Source of the DNA: Sinorhizobium numidicum
GTDB taxonomy: Bacteria > Pseudomonadota > Alphaproteobacteria > Rhizobiales > Rhizobiaceae
Direction: 5' to 3'
Length of the DNA stretch: 64,000 nt
NCBI RefSeq assembly: GCF_029892045.1
Contig: NZ_CP120367.1
Span: 496,001 to 560,000, forward strand
Shown here: positions 52,688 through 60,976 of the stretch, piece after piece
How the letters are laid out: each line of letters begins with the position of its first letter
How positions within the stretch are numbered: the stretch's first letter is position 1
Program-made: the position numbers and the translations under genes
The notes under the pieces: generated by a model
Databases searched by the model: none
What the model was told of the DNA's origin: nothing
The model's input: only the letters and a program-made list of their open reading frames with translations

Positions 52688-54130
52688 ATGGAGCTGCGCG
52701 GCAACTTCGCGAATGTGGACCTGGATGCGCTGGTCGACAACCGGGTCGTGCGGACCTGGCTTTATTTCGGCATGTTCTGGCTGATGGTGACGCCATCCGT
52801 CGGCGTTTTGATCTCGAGCACCTTCAACTACCCTGACTATCTCGGATCGGGCAACCTTGAGTTCACCTTCGGCCGGCTGCGCCCGGTCCACGTCAACGGT
52901 GTCATCTTCGGCGCCTTCTCGACGCTTTTCATCGGCCTTTGCTACTATCTCGTTCCGCGTCTGTCGGGGGTGCGGGTGATATGGTCGGAGTGGTCGGTTC
53001 TTCTCGCATGGGTCTGGAACATCGCAACACTTGCCGGTTTGGTCGGCTTGCTGATCGGCGACAGTGACGGTTTGGAAGCCGGAGAGCTTCCGCTCTACGC
53101 GAAAGTCGCATTCTTCATCGTGGTGGCTGTCGCTACCGCGCAGTTCCTGATCACGATCAGTCGAAGGCTCGAGCCAGCGATCTATGTCGCGCTATGGTAC
53201 CTGATCGCCACTTTCGTGTGGACGACGATGAACTTCGTGCTTGGAAGCTTCATCCTGCCATACACGATTTCGGGCATCAACAGCGCCGCCTTCCATGGCC
53301 TCTATCTCCACTATATCGTCGGGCTGTGGCTAACGCCCGCAGGCTACGTGATCATCTACTATTTCCTGCCGGTCAGCGCGCGAAATCCGCTCTATGCCCA
53401 TAAGCTCTCGCTGGTAGGCTTCTGGTCCCTGGCATTGTTCTACCCGTTCGTCGGCATCCACCATTACCTCTACAGCCCGATCGCCGACTGGGCCGAGACC
53501 TTGGCCGTCGTCACGTCGATGCTGCTGATCATTCCGGTGTGGACGGTGCTGGTGAACTTCTTTGGCACCATGATGGGCAAGTGGCATGAGTTCGGCAGGA
53601 ACCTGCCGGCGAAGTTCCTGATCATGGGCTCGCTCATGTATCTGGTCGGCTGCTTCCAAGGCTCGACCGAGGCGCTGCGGCAGCTGCAGCAGCCGACCCA
53701 TTTCACCGATTTCGTCATCTCGCATTCGCACCTTACCGTGTTCGGCACGTTCGTCGTCTGGGCGATGGGGGGCCTCATCTATACTTGGCCGCGGCTGTTC
53801 GGGCGCGAACTCTGGTCATTCAAGCTCGGCAACTGGTCGTTCTGGCTGATCACCGTCGGCATCGCGACCATGGGCCTCGTCCTCACAGCGGGCGGGCTGC
53901 AGCAGGGTTATCAATGGATGAATGGGGTCGAATGGCTCGACTCGCTCGTCTGGGTGAAGCCCTACTGGCTGGCGCGGACCCTGGCAGGCATCAGCATGGA
54001 TATCGGCATGTCGCTGCTGGTGCTGAATCTGATGCTGACCGCTCTGACCAGCCCGGCGGTTGAGGCGCGACGCGTCCGCGGGCCGGTGGAGGCGCCTATC
54101 CCGGCCCCGGCTGGAGGGCTCGCACGGTGA
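52688..54130 (+). CDS. ccoN: cbb3-type cytochrome c oxidase catalytic subunit
   Basis: A 480-residue membrane protein with about 12 spans. CcoN-specific VHVNGVIFGAF (low-spin haem His), WTTMNFVLGSF, AFHGLYLHYIVGLW (CuB/haem region), FVGIHHYLYSP (CuB His pair) and ISHSHLTVFGTFVVWAMGG (haem b and b3 His) are all present. The oxidase works at low oxygen and pumps protons. ATG 52688 is chosen for MELRGNFANVDLDALVDN; an in-frame ATG at 52583 has only weak support. It overlaps the next gene by four bases (GTGA). Confidence 0.95.
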   Translation: MELRGNFANVDLDALVDNRVVRTWLYFGMFWLMVTPSVGVLISSTFNYPDYLGSGNLEFTFGRLRPVHVNGVIFGAFSTLFIGLCYYLVPRLSGVRVIWSEWSVLLAWVWNIATLAGLVGLLIGDSDGLEAGELPLYAKVAFFIVVAVATAQFLITISRRLEPAIYVALWYLIATFVWTTMNFVLGSFILPYTISGINSAAFHGLYLHYIVGLWLTPAGYVIIYYFLPVSARNPLYAHKLSLVGFWSLALFYPFVGIHHYLYSPIADWAETLAVVTSMLLIIPVWTVLVNFFGTMMGKWHEFGRNLPAKFLIMGSLMYLVGCFQGSTEALRQLQQPTHFTDFVISHSHLTVFGTFVVWAMGGLIYTWPRLFGRELWSFKLGNWSFWLITVGIATMGLVLTAGGLQQGYQWMNGVEWLDSLVWVKPYWLARTLAGISMDIGMSLLVLNLMLTALTSPAVEARRVRGPVEAPIPAPAGGLAR

Positions 54131-55791
54131 ACGTTCGCTTCTTCGCGCTGTTCGCCGGCGTCTTCTGCATCACCCTTGCGGTGATCACGCAGGGCGTGCT
54201 GCCCTTCGTGGAGCCGTCCTCGCGAACGACGCGCGTGACCTCGGTGGTGCGCACGGATTTCGGCCAGTTGAAATGGATGGTTTCAGAGGCGACGGACTAC
54301 ACCGAGCAGCAGCTTCGCGGCCGCAACATTTACCTGCGCGAAGGCTGCTGGTACTGCCATTCGCAATTCGTGCGGCCAGTGACCGGCGAGATCCGCCGCT
54401 GGGGACCGGTCAGCGAGGCGGGCGAATACGCCTATGACGTGCCGCACCTGTTTGGCACACGCCGGATCGGACCGGACCTGACGCGCGTCGGCCTGAAATA
54501 CAGCGACGAGTGGCACCTGGCGCACTTCTACGATCCGCGGATGCTGGTGCCGGACTCGATAATGGCGCCGTATCGCGGCCTCTTCCACGAGCCCGATGCA
54601 GCCGTCCGTATCGTTGACGACGGCGCTGGCAATCGGACCCTGGAACGGACAGAGGTCACCGAAGGCCTGTTCGACTTCGACAGCCAGCAAGCGATCCAGC
54701 TGACGCCGAATGCATCCGGGTTGCTGTTCGTGCCGCTGAAGGCGCGCGATAGAAAGCCGATCGTCCTGACGCCGAACGACGAATACACAGGAGAAACCGT
54801 CAGTATCGTGGCGGAGACGGAATCGGTGGCGGCGCTCGTTTCCTACCTCCAGAAGCTCGGCACGAACCGGGGTAAATGGCGCGATCTGTTCGAGCCGCAA
54901 AGCCTGGAGGTCATGGATGCGACGATGCCGCGATCCGAGGAATGGATTGCTTATGGCAAGGAAGTCTATGAGCGCCGCTGCATCGGTTGCCACGGTGCCA
55001 AAGGCGACGGCAACGGGCCGGCCGCCACCTTTATGTTTAACCAGCGGCCTAGGGACTTCACGTCCGCAGTCTTCAAGTTCAGGTTGACAAAGGAGCCCCT
55101 GCCCACGGACGGCGACATGCTGCGCACCATTACTCGCGGCGTCCGCGGCACGGCAATGCCCCCTTGGTACGACCTGCCGCTCAACGATCGGCTGGCGGTG
55201 ATCCAGTACATCAAGTATGAGCTAGCGGTTGACCGTTCCGATCCTGCCAGTCCTTACGCTTTCTTCGTCGAGGAACCGCCTGGCCCACCGTTGTATATCG
55301 GGCGCCCGCCGATCCCGTCCCAGACGATGCTGGACCGTGGCAAGGAGGTTTGGCAGGTGGCGAAATGCTGGGAGTGCCACGGCCAAGGCGGCAAGGGCGA
55401 CGGCGAGAAGGCTGCCGGCCTCAAGGATGATCTCGGGTTCGCCAGCGTGCCGGCCGACCTCACAAGCGGCCAGTTCAAGTCTGGCCCGGCCGTCGAAGAC
55501 ATCTTCCGGACGATAACTACCGGCCTCAGCGGCACGCCGATGCCGTCCTACCGGAATGCCTTTCCGGACGAGGACCGGTGGGCGCTTTCCTATTTCGTGG
55601 TGGCGCTTTCCGCCTATAAAGACCCGCTCTCGCTGCAGCCGCTCTCGATCAAGAAGGAGGCCCGCGCGGCGCTGAACGATCTGGAACTGGTCGCTGACAA
55701 GCCTGAGCGAGCGTATGTACCCGATCCGTCGGTGCCAGCGTCTGGCCCGCCAGCGCCGCCTGGCGAGGAACAGGCACCCGCCGGAGGTTAG
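54127..55791 (+). CDS. ccoO: CcoO-CcoP fusion, three-haem subunit of cbb3 oxidase
   Basis: A 554-residue protein with GTG start coupled to ccoN. An N-terminal span (FFALFAGVFCITLAVITQGV) anchors a CcoO domain with haem site CWYCH (Cys74, Cys77, His78), LFGTRRIGPDLTRVGLKYSD and MVPDSI-like sequence. After about residue 245 a second half carries two further cytochrome c domains: CIGCH (285-289, Met344 in GTAMPPW) and CWECH (414-418, Met in GTPMPSYR). Normal CcoO has one haem and about 240 residues; CcoP has two. So this single protein probably replaces both; no separate CcoP is in the operon. Confidence 0.9.
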   Translation: MNVRFFALFAGVFCITLAVITQGVLPFVEPSSRTTRVTSVVRTDFGQLKWMVSEATDYTEQQLRGRNIYLREGCWYCHSQFVRPVTGEIRRWGPVSEAGEYAYDVPHLFGTRRIGPDLTRVGLKYSDEWHLAHFYDPRMLVPDSIMAPYRGLFHEPDAAVRIVDDGAGNRTLERTEVTEGLFDFDSQQAIQLTPNASGLLFVPLKARDRKPIVLTPNDEYTGETVSIVAETESVAALVSYLQKLGTNRGKWRDLFEPQSLEVMDATMPRSEEWIAYGKEVYERRCIGCHGAKGDGNGPAATFMFNQRPRDFTSAVFKFRLTKEPLPTDGDMLRTITRGVRGTAMPPWYDLPLNDRLAVIQYIKYELAVDRSDPASPYAFFVEEPPGPPLYIGRPPIPSQTMLDRGKEVWQVAKCWECHGQGGKGDGEKAAGLKDDLGFASVPADLTSGQFKSGPAVEDIFRTITTGLSGTPMPSYRNAFPDEDRWALSYFVVALSAYKDPLSLQPLSIKKEARAALNDLELVADKPERAYVPDPSVPASGPPAPPGEEQAPAGG

Positions 55792-55794
55792 CGC

Positions 55795-56019
55795 ATGCTC
55801 GGTTTTGAAGTCACCGGACCCTATGCGGGCGCCATGCTGATGAGCCTGGCGGCCCTGTTCTTGTTCATCTGGGGCGTCCTATCCGGCGCCTTGAGCGGCA
55901 CCGACAAAGCCGCCAACGGGTTTTTTGAAAGGGAAATGGAAAATGAGCGATCTGCAGAGCAGCGATCCGGAGAGCCCGAGGCATCCGGAACTGGAGGTGC
56001 GTCAAAGCTCGCACCCTGA
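55795..56019 (+). CDS. Small single-span protein of the cbb3 operon
   Basis: A 74-residue protein starting three bases after the ccoO-P stop. One membrane span (GAMLMSLAALFLFIWGVLSGAL) with a short periplasmic N-terminus and a charged cytoplasmic tail. In size and place it could stand in for CcoQ/FixQ, but no CcoQ signature is clear. It overlaps the next small gene by 77 bases in another frame. Confidence 0.55.
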   Translation: MLGFEVTGPYAGAMLMSLAALFLFIWGVLSGALSGTDKAANGFFEREMENERSAEQRSGEPEASGTGGASKLAP

Positions 56020-56167
56020 ACTGGAGGACTATGCCGGCGGCCTGATACAGGCGCGTGTGGGATTCATTCCGCTATGGCTTCTCGTCGTCTACGTACTGCT
56101 GTTCGCCTGGGGGCTGTATTACATGTATGTTTATTGGGGCGGACTCGGCCCCGGCCGTCTGTTCTAA
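55943..56167 (+). CDS. Small single-span protein, CcoP-N-terminus-like
   Basis: A 74-residue protein: a polar segment with repeated SSxPE and HPELE units, then DYAGGLIQARVGFIPLWLLV and VYVLLFAWGLYYMYVYWGG, a single span. The N-terminal anchor of CcoP subunits has similar form, so this may be the membrane anchor lost from the fused CcoO-CcoP protein; that is inference. ATG 55943 follows GGGAAATGG; an in-frame start at 55925 has poorer support. Confidence 0.6.
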   Translation: MSDLQSSDPESPRHPELEVRQSSHPELEDYAGGLIQARVGFIPLWLLVVYVLLFAWGLYYMYVYWGGLGPGRLF

Positions 56168-56201
56168 GAAGACTGTCGCCAGGGCCGGTAAGGCAGGAGT
56201 G

Positions 56202-56306
56202 ATGGAGATGTTGATACCTAAAATTCTCCTTGGGGTCGCCGCATTGAACCTCCTTTTCCTGGCCTTCGAGGTGGCGATAAACGTGCTTCGTCTTTATTTC
56301 GGCTGA
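56202..56306 (+). CDS. 34-residue single-span membrane peptide
   Basis: The frame MEMLIPKILLGVAALNLLFL continues to AFEVAINVLRLYFG and stop: 34 residues, one span, with GGCAGGAG at eight bases before the ATG. Its place in the cbb3 operon, between other small membrane genes, suggests a CcoQ/CcoM-like assembly or stability subunit. Too short for family assignment. Confidence 0.6.
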   Translation: MEMLIPKILLGVAALNLLFLAFEVAINVLRLYFG

Positions 56307-56320
56307 CATAGGAGCAGCGG

Positions 56321-56443
56321 ATGCTACAGGACACCGTCTTCAAGCTCGCTGACGCCGGCTTGCCGCAGATGCTCGGCTTCCTCATCTATGGCGGCTGCAC
56401 CGTCGGCTTTATCATCTACCTTTTCTATCTTGTGCGGCAATAG
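56321..56443 (+). CDS. 40-residue single-span membrane peptide
   Basis: ATG 56321 follows AGGAGCAGCGG and starts a 40-residue frame (MLQDTVFKLADAGLPQMLGF, LIYGGCTVGFIIYLFYLVRQ) ending at 56443. It has one membrane span with a Cys in its middle. Strong ribosome binding site and tight packing, 14 bases after the previous small gene and 19 before the TauE-like gene, support it as real. No family recognised. Confidence 0.65.
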   Translation: MLQDTVFKLADAGLPQMLGFLIYGGCTVGFIIYLFYLVRQ

Positions 56444-56462
56444 CGGCGCAGCGACAACGCCA

Positions 56463-57191
56463 ATGATCTACTACCTCGTGATCTTCGCCGCTGGATTTGC
56501 AGGCAGCTTTCATTGCATCGGCATGTGCGGCGGCTTTGCCTGCGCGCTGGGCCGCGATCAGCGAGGCGGAGGCGCAACCGTCCTTCGCCATCTGCTCTAC
56601 AATACCGGCCGGTTGACAACCTATTGCTTTCTGGGCGGGCTCGCGGGTGCGATCGGTCAGGTCATCTGTACCACGCAAGGTCTAACGGCAGCGCCGCTCT
56701 TGAACGGCTCCCTCGACATCGCCCAACGAATTCTCGCGATCGTCGCTGGCCTGCTCATGATTGCCATGGCGTTGCAGTTCTTCGGCTTGCTGCAGGTCTT
56801 TCATCGCCTTGCGATCGGATTTGGCGGCAGCACATTTGCATTGTCCCTACGCGGTCTCTTGACGGCCCGGAGCAGCGCCGCACCGCTCGCCTTTGGCGTT
56901 TTCAACGGCTTCCTGCCATGTCCGCTAGTCTATGCCTTCGCCGCCCAGGCGGCGAGCACCGCCGGAGCGCTTCCCGGGTTCCTCGTCATGGCATGGTTCG
57001 GACTGGGAACCTTCCCCGCGATGTTGATGATGGGCGGCGTTGGCCGGATACTCGGGCCAGCCTGGCGGCGGCGCGGCGTGCGGCTGGCTGGTGGCTTTAT
57101 ACTTTTGCTCGGTCTCATCACGCTCGGCCGTGGTCTCCTGCCTTCTCACCCGCATATCGGCCTTGCCTGGCTGGGCGGACATCCCGTATGA
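56463..57191 (+). CDS. TauE/SafE-like membrane protein of oxidase operons
   Basis: A 242-residue integral membrane protein with about six spans. GFAGSFHCIGMCGGFACALG (two Cys in CIGMC) and FNGFLPCPLVYAF are the paired motifs of the TauE/SafE-like group (formerly DUF2077) regularly found beside ccoI; CPLVYAF resembles a copper-site motif. Probably acts in copper supply to the oxidase. It overlaps ccoI in ATGA. Confidence 0.85.
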   Translation: MIYYLVIFAAGFAGSFHCIGMCGGFACALGRDQRGGGATVLRHLLYNTGRLTTYCFLGGLAGAIGQVICTTQGLTAAPLLNGSLDIAQRILAIVAGLLMIAMALQFFGLLQVFHRLAIGFGGSTFALSLRGLLTARSSAAPLAFGVFNGFLPCPLVYAFAAQAASTAGALPGFLVMAWFGLGTFPAMLMMGGVGRILGPAWRRRGVRLAGGFILLLGLITLGRGLLPSHPHIGLAWLGGHPV

Positions 57192-59374
57192 CTGCGCATG
57201 ACCATATCCTCTGTAGCCATTGTTCGCTGCCCGTCGGCCTGCGCCCGATGGAGCGCAGGCTCAACGGTGAGGCTTGCGCGTTCTGCTGCTACGGCTGTTG
57301 CATCGCCTTTCAGGTGAAGAGCGGCAGACACGAAGAGTGGGAAGCCGCCTGGCTTCTGATCCAGCTCGGCGTGGGAGGCTTTCTCTCCATGAATATCATG
57401 ATGTTCAGCCTCCTCCTCTATTCGGACGCGTTCACCGGCGTCGATGCGGGCGTGCTGCCGTGGGTTCACCTTTTGCTCTGGATCTTCGCGACGCCGGCGG
57501 TGGTGATTCTCGGCGGACCCTATCTGCGCGAAATGTGGCTCAATGGCATTCAGGGACGAGTGACGTCGTCGGCACTCATCGTGCTCGGCGTCGCTGCCGC
57601 TTACCTCTATTCGGCATTTGCCGTGTTCGAGGGCAGCACGCATGTCTATTTCGATACCGCCGTGATGGTGATGATGCTTTTCACCGTTGGCCGCTATCTC
57701 GAGGCTGTTGGCCGCGCAAGGGCGGCGCGCGACCTCGAACCTCTTCTGGCCGCAGAAAGCGAGAGCGCGACCGTGGTCGATGGCGCGGCAGAGATCCGCC
57801 GTCCGGTGCGGGAGGTGTCGGCCGGCATGCTGGTGCGGGTCCGGCCAGGCGAGCGCATTCCGGTCGACGGCCTGGTTGTCGAGGGGGAATCGAACACCGA
57901 TGAGGCCGTGATTACCGGAGAAAGCCGGCAAGTGACAAAGGGCGCCGGCTCAAAGGTGATTGCCGGCAGCATCAATATCGACGGCCCGCTCCTGATCCAA
58001 AGCAGCGGTGACGGAACCGCAACCCGCTGGGCGCGGATTTGCCGGTCGGTGCGCGAAGCGCTGGGCCGTCGCAGTCCAACCCAGCGCCTTGCCGATCGCG
58101 TCGTTGGCGTGTCCGTGCCGCTCGTCCTCGCCCTCGGCGGTTTGGCGATCGTTTACTGGGCGCAGTCATTGCCGCTCGATCGGGCGTTGCTGATTGGCCT
58201 CTCGGTACTGGTGGTTGCCTGTCCTTGTGCCGTCGGCCTCGCTGCTCCGATGGCGACATCACTCGGCATCGGCCGGCTGGCGCGGCACGGGTGCCTCGTC
58301 CGCGACCCCGGCGTGCTCGAGACTCTCGCGCGTGTACGGTTGCTCGCCTTCGACAAGACCGGCACTCTGACGGCGGGCAAAGTGCGTCTCGTCGGCATCG
58401 ACCGCGAGGAGGTCGGCATCGACGAAGTACTGGCGCGCGCCGCCGGTCTGGAGCGCCTTTCCCAGCATGGTCTGGCGCGGGCAATCGCGGCGGCCGCCGC
58501 TCAGCGAGACATCACACCGCTCGTCACCCGCGATGTTCGGACGGTTCCTGGCCGTGGCATCCGCGGCAACGCCGAAGGCCGGCCCGTGGCGGCAGGGAAC
58601 GGCAGATTAATGAATGATCTGGGCTGGCCGCTTCCCCCGTCGCTGGTCGAGCGTGCGCGGTCGCTGGAGGCGAGCGGTTATTCGGTGGTCTATGTCGGTT
58701 GGGGCGAGCGGGTTCACGCCGTGCTGTCGCTCGATGATTCACCGCTTCCCGAGGCGCAGGCCGCGATCGCGGCCCTGCGTGAGCGCGGGCTCGACGCCAC
58801 GCTGTTGACCGGCGACTTGGCGCAAGCGGCGGAGCGGATCGCGGCCCTGGTTGGGATCAAGGACGTCCAAGCGGGCCTTTCGCCCGAGGCCAAACGGCTG
58901 GCCCTGGATCGGCTCCGCCATCACCACGGTTCGGTGGCGATGGTCGGCGATGGACTGAATGACGGGCCGGTCCTGGCCGCCGCAGATGTCGGTATCGCCG
59001 TCGGCTCCGCCACCGATCTCGCCCGCGAGACTGCGGCGCTCGTGCTGCCTGCGGATGGATTATGGATGCTGCCCTGGATCGTCGACGTGGCCCGCGCGGT
59101 CCGCAGGACCATCTTGACCAACCTTATGTGGGCGTTCGGCTACAACCTCGTCGCGCTGACGTTCGCAGCATTCGGACTTCTGCAGCCAATCCTTGCGGCG
59201 GCGGTCATGGCCGGCTCGAGCATCCTCGTGGTGGTGAATTCGCTGCGGCTGGAGCGGCTGCCCGATCCTGTTCCAGCGCTGATCCCGGAGCAACGATCCG
59301 GCACCAAGGCGGAGCGTACCCACAATGGCACCGGCATTTCCGCAATGGCCGGCCCGGCCGTCGAGCGGAGTTGA
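57188..59374 (+). CDS. ccoI: CcoI/FixI-type copper-translocating P-type ATPase
   Basis: A 728-residue P1B-type ATPase. In place of a standard HMA domain the N-terminus has a Cys-rich segment (ILCSHCSLPVG, CAFCCYGCCIAF) typical of CcoI. Membrane CPC is 345-347 (VVACPCAVGLAAP), phosphorylation site DKTGT from Asp389, and hinge GDGLND from Gly587. It exports copper to the periplasm for CuB assembly in CcoN, an essential step. A larger in-frame extension upstream is a shadow of the TauE-like gene; ATG 57188 overlaps that gene's stop. Confidence 0.94.
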   Translation: MTAHDHILCSHCSLPVGLRPMERRLNGEACAFCCYGCCIAFQVKSGRHEEWEAAWLLIQLGVGGFLSMNIMMFSLLLYSDAFTGVDAGVLPWVHLLLWIFATPAVVILGGPYLREMWLNGIQGRVTSSALIVLGVAAAYLYSAFAVFEGSTHVYFDTAVMVMMLFTVGRYLEAVGRARAARDLEPLLAAESESATVVDGAAEIRRPVREVSAGMLVRVRPGERIPVDGLVVEGESNTDEAVITGESRQVTKGAGSKVIAGSINIDGPLLIQSSGDGTATRWARICRSVREALGRRSPTQRLADRVVGVSVPLVLALGGLAIVYWAQSLPLDRALLIGLSVLVVACPCAVGLAAPMATSLGIGRLARHGCLVRDPGVLETLARVRLLAFDKTGTLTAGKVRLVGIDREEVGIDEVLARAAGLERLSQHGLARAIAAAAAQRDITPLVTRDVRTVPGRGIRGNAEGRPVAAGNGRLMNDLGWPLPPSLVERARSLEASGYSVVYVGWGERVHAVLSLDDSPLPEAQAAIAALRERGLDATLLTGDLAQAAERIAALVGIKDVQAGLSPEAKRLALDRLRHHHGSVAMVGDGLNDGPVLAAADVGIAVGSATDLARETAALVLPADGLWMLPWIVDVARAVRRTILTNLMWAFGYNLVALTFAAFGLLQPILAAAVMAGSSILVVVNSLRLERLPDPVPALIPEQRSGTKAERTHNGTGISAMAGPAVERS

Positions 59375-59384
59375 GTTTCGTTTC

Positions 59385-59984
59385 AGCCATACGATCTCCG
59401 ACATCGGACCAAGAATGCGTTGGAAGAGGATGACCTGTCGGCGCAGACGGAAAACGCGGCGGATCTCCTCGCGCTCGAGAAACGCCACCAGCCTGTGCTT
59501 TTCCATCGCCAGCACCTTGTCCTCGATCGTCTGCACGACCGGGAGATAACCATCGACTATGAAATCGATGATCGCGTGTAGTACGTAATCCGGCCCCCTC
59601 TGCAACGATTGGGGCGAGGCCTCCAGTTGTGAGCGAAGCTCGGTGTAAGCACGTGCAGAGCCCTGCCGGACCGAGATGATGTGGTGCCGCCCGACAAACA
59701 GCGACGTTTCGCCGTAGAGATCTTGTCGCACTCGAGGTGCGCGGTTTTGGCAATCACAAAGAGCTGCTCGCCGTAGATGTCCACCTTTGCTATCTGCTGC
59801 GAATTGAGTGCATCCTCGACGGCAAGCTGATGAAGCGCGAAGGGTCGCCATCTCTTCGACCGTCCGGGGCGTAGAAGCCGATCCATGCGAATTCATCGTC
59901 TTTGAAGGAAATCGGCGTTGGGGAGAGCGGCAATTCCTCCGCGCGCTTTCCGTCTCGGTACATGAACGAGGCGACTACGGGCAT
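59385..59984 (-). pseudogene. CorA-family magnesium/cobalt transporter remnant
   Basis: Pieces in three frames: from ATG 59984 VVASFMYRDGKRAEELPLSP and FAWIGFYAPD; then FALHQLAVEDALNSQQIAKVD and YGEQLFVIAKTAH; then LYGETSLFVGRHHIISVRQG, DYVLHAIIDFIVDGYLPVV and VILFQRILGPMSEIV. At 59385, ten bases from the ccoI stop, homology ends, so the two C-terminal spans and GMN motif are lost. At least two frameshifts. The cut next to ccoI suggests the oxidase island was joined here within corA. Confidence 0.8.
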
Positions 59985-60221
59985 GAGATTTCCTTGTTTC
60001 CAGCAACGCGAAGCAGGTATCGTAGTCTAGCCTCGGGTGTGATGGACCAGCGAGCAAATGCTGCGAGTACGGACCCCACCGCCTTCGAGCTCAGACCGAG
60101 TGAACCAGATGCGATTAGCCAGCGCACTACCAGAAGGAAGCTCTCAGCGAAAAGTCCGCTGCTAGGCGCACGGGCCTCTGAGCCTCGTGTTTTTCTCTTC
60201 AGTGCTTGGAGGGGAGGAATT

Positions 60222-60253
60222 GTCGGTCCGGCGACTGCCATCGCCGGACCGAC
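60222..60253. terminator. Thirteen-base perfect hairpin after the 60260 gene
   Basis: GTCGGTCCGGCGA at 60222-60234 pairs perfectly with TCGCCGGACCGAC at 60241-60253 around a six-base loop. It begins seven bases after the stop codon of the minus-strand gene at 60260-60976. No long T run follows, so it may be a stability hairpin or weak terminator. Confidence 0.6.
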
Positions 60254-60259
60254 GTCGTG

Positions 60260-60976
60260 CTACTCGGCGGGCGTGACCTTGCCGGGTAGGCTGAGATTGC
60301 CCGACGCGACCTTGAAGACGTTGCTTACGCACAGCAGCGGGGCGTGCAGGTTGCCGCTGACCTTGAGGCCTGCCGTGACGCCGTCGTATGCAGCGCCTGC
60401 GATGCCGCCGATGAGCGACAGCGGAATGGTGACGTCCACGGCGTCGCCTTTAAACGTTATCGGGTATTCCGGGCTGTCGATCAACAGCGGAACGCCTGGC
60501 CAGGTCTCCGGGACCTTAGGCTTAGCGCCTGCCGGAATGTCGATGACCTTAAGGCCACCGCCACAGGTCTTGTCTTCCGCCAGAACGACCCAGTGCGGGT
60601 GCCAGACGTCGCGGTTCTTCCCGCCTTTGGCGGCGTCGTCGAAGTCGGGGTGGAACGTTACCGCAAGCGCGACGATGCCCTGGTCTTTGTCGAAGCCGAT
60701 TTCGCCGCTGTTGAACGAGGTTGGCCAGACGTAGGCGTAGACGTCGGACCCTTCGAATTTGCCCGTCGCCGCGGGTTTTTCAGAGCCTGCTTCGCCACGC
60801 ACCCGGGTTGTGAACACGGCAGTGTCACCCTTCGTCGCGATGGTGGTCTCAATGATGTCAAACGGGGCCTGGACAGCCTCCGCCGGTTCGGCCTTGATGG
60901 AGTGAGCGGCGGCGGCGCTCAGCCATAAGAGCGCTGTCCCGGCGAGAAGCGCGCCGGCTGCGAATTTCCTGGCCAT
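60260..60976 (-). CDS. Conserved secreted protein, unknown
   Basis: A 238-residue exported protein. AAGGAGAGTACCGAA precedes ATG 60976. The signal peptide (AAGALLAGTALLWLSAAAAHS) is followed by a beta-rich domain with DVYAYVWPTSFNSGEIGFDK, DVWHPHWVVLAEDKTCGGGL and TFKGDAVDVTIPLSLIGGIA; the WHPHW segment could bind metal. I recall similar uncharacterised proteins in rhizobia but no function. A hairpin follows the stop. It stands alone. Confidence 0.75.
   Translation of the reverse strand: MARKFAAGALLAGTALLWLSAAAAHSIKAEPAEAVQAPFDIIETTIATKGDTAVFTTRVRGEAGSEKPAATGKFEGSDVYAYVWPTSFNSGEIGFDKDQGIVALAVTFHPDFDDAAKGGKNRDVWHPHWVVLAEDKTCGGGLKVIDIPAGAKPKVPETWPGVPLLIDSPEYPITFKGDAVDVTIPLSLIGGIAGAAYDGVTAGLKVSGNLHAPLLCVSNVFKVASGNLSLPGKVTPAE

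Noticed and set aside
56513..59374. A 953-residue protein covering the TauE-like gene and CcoI
   Set aside because: The first 225 codons are out of frame with the TauE-like coding sequence and have no domain; ATG 57188 gives a standard CcoI.
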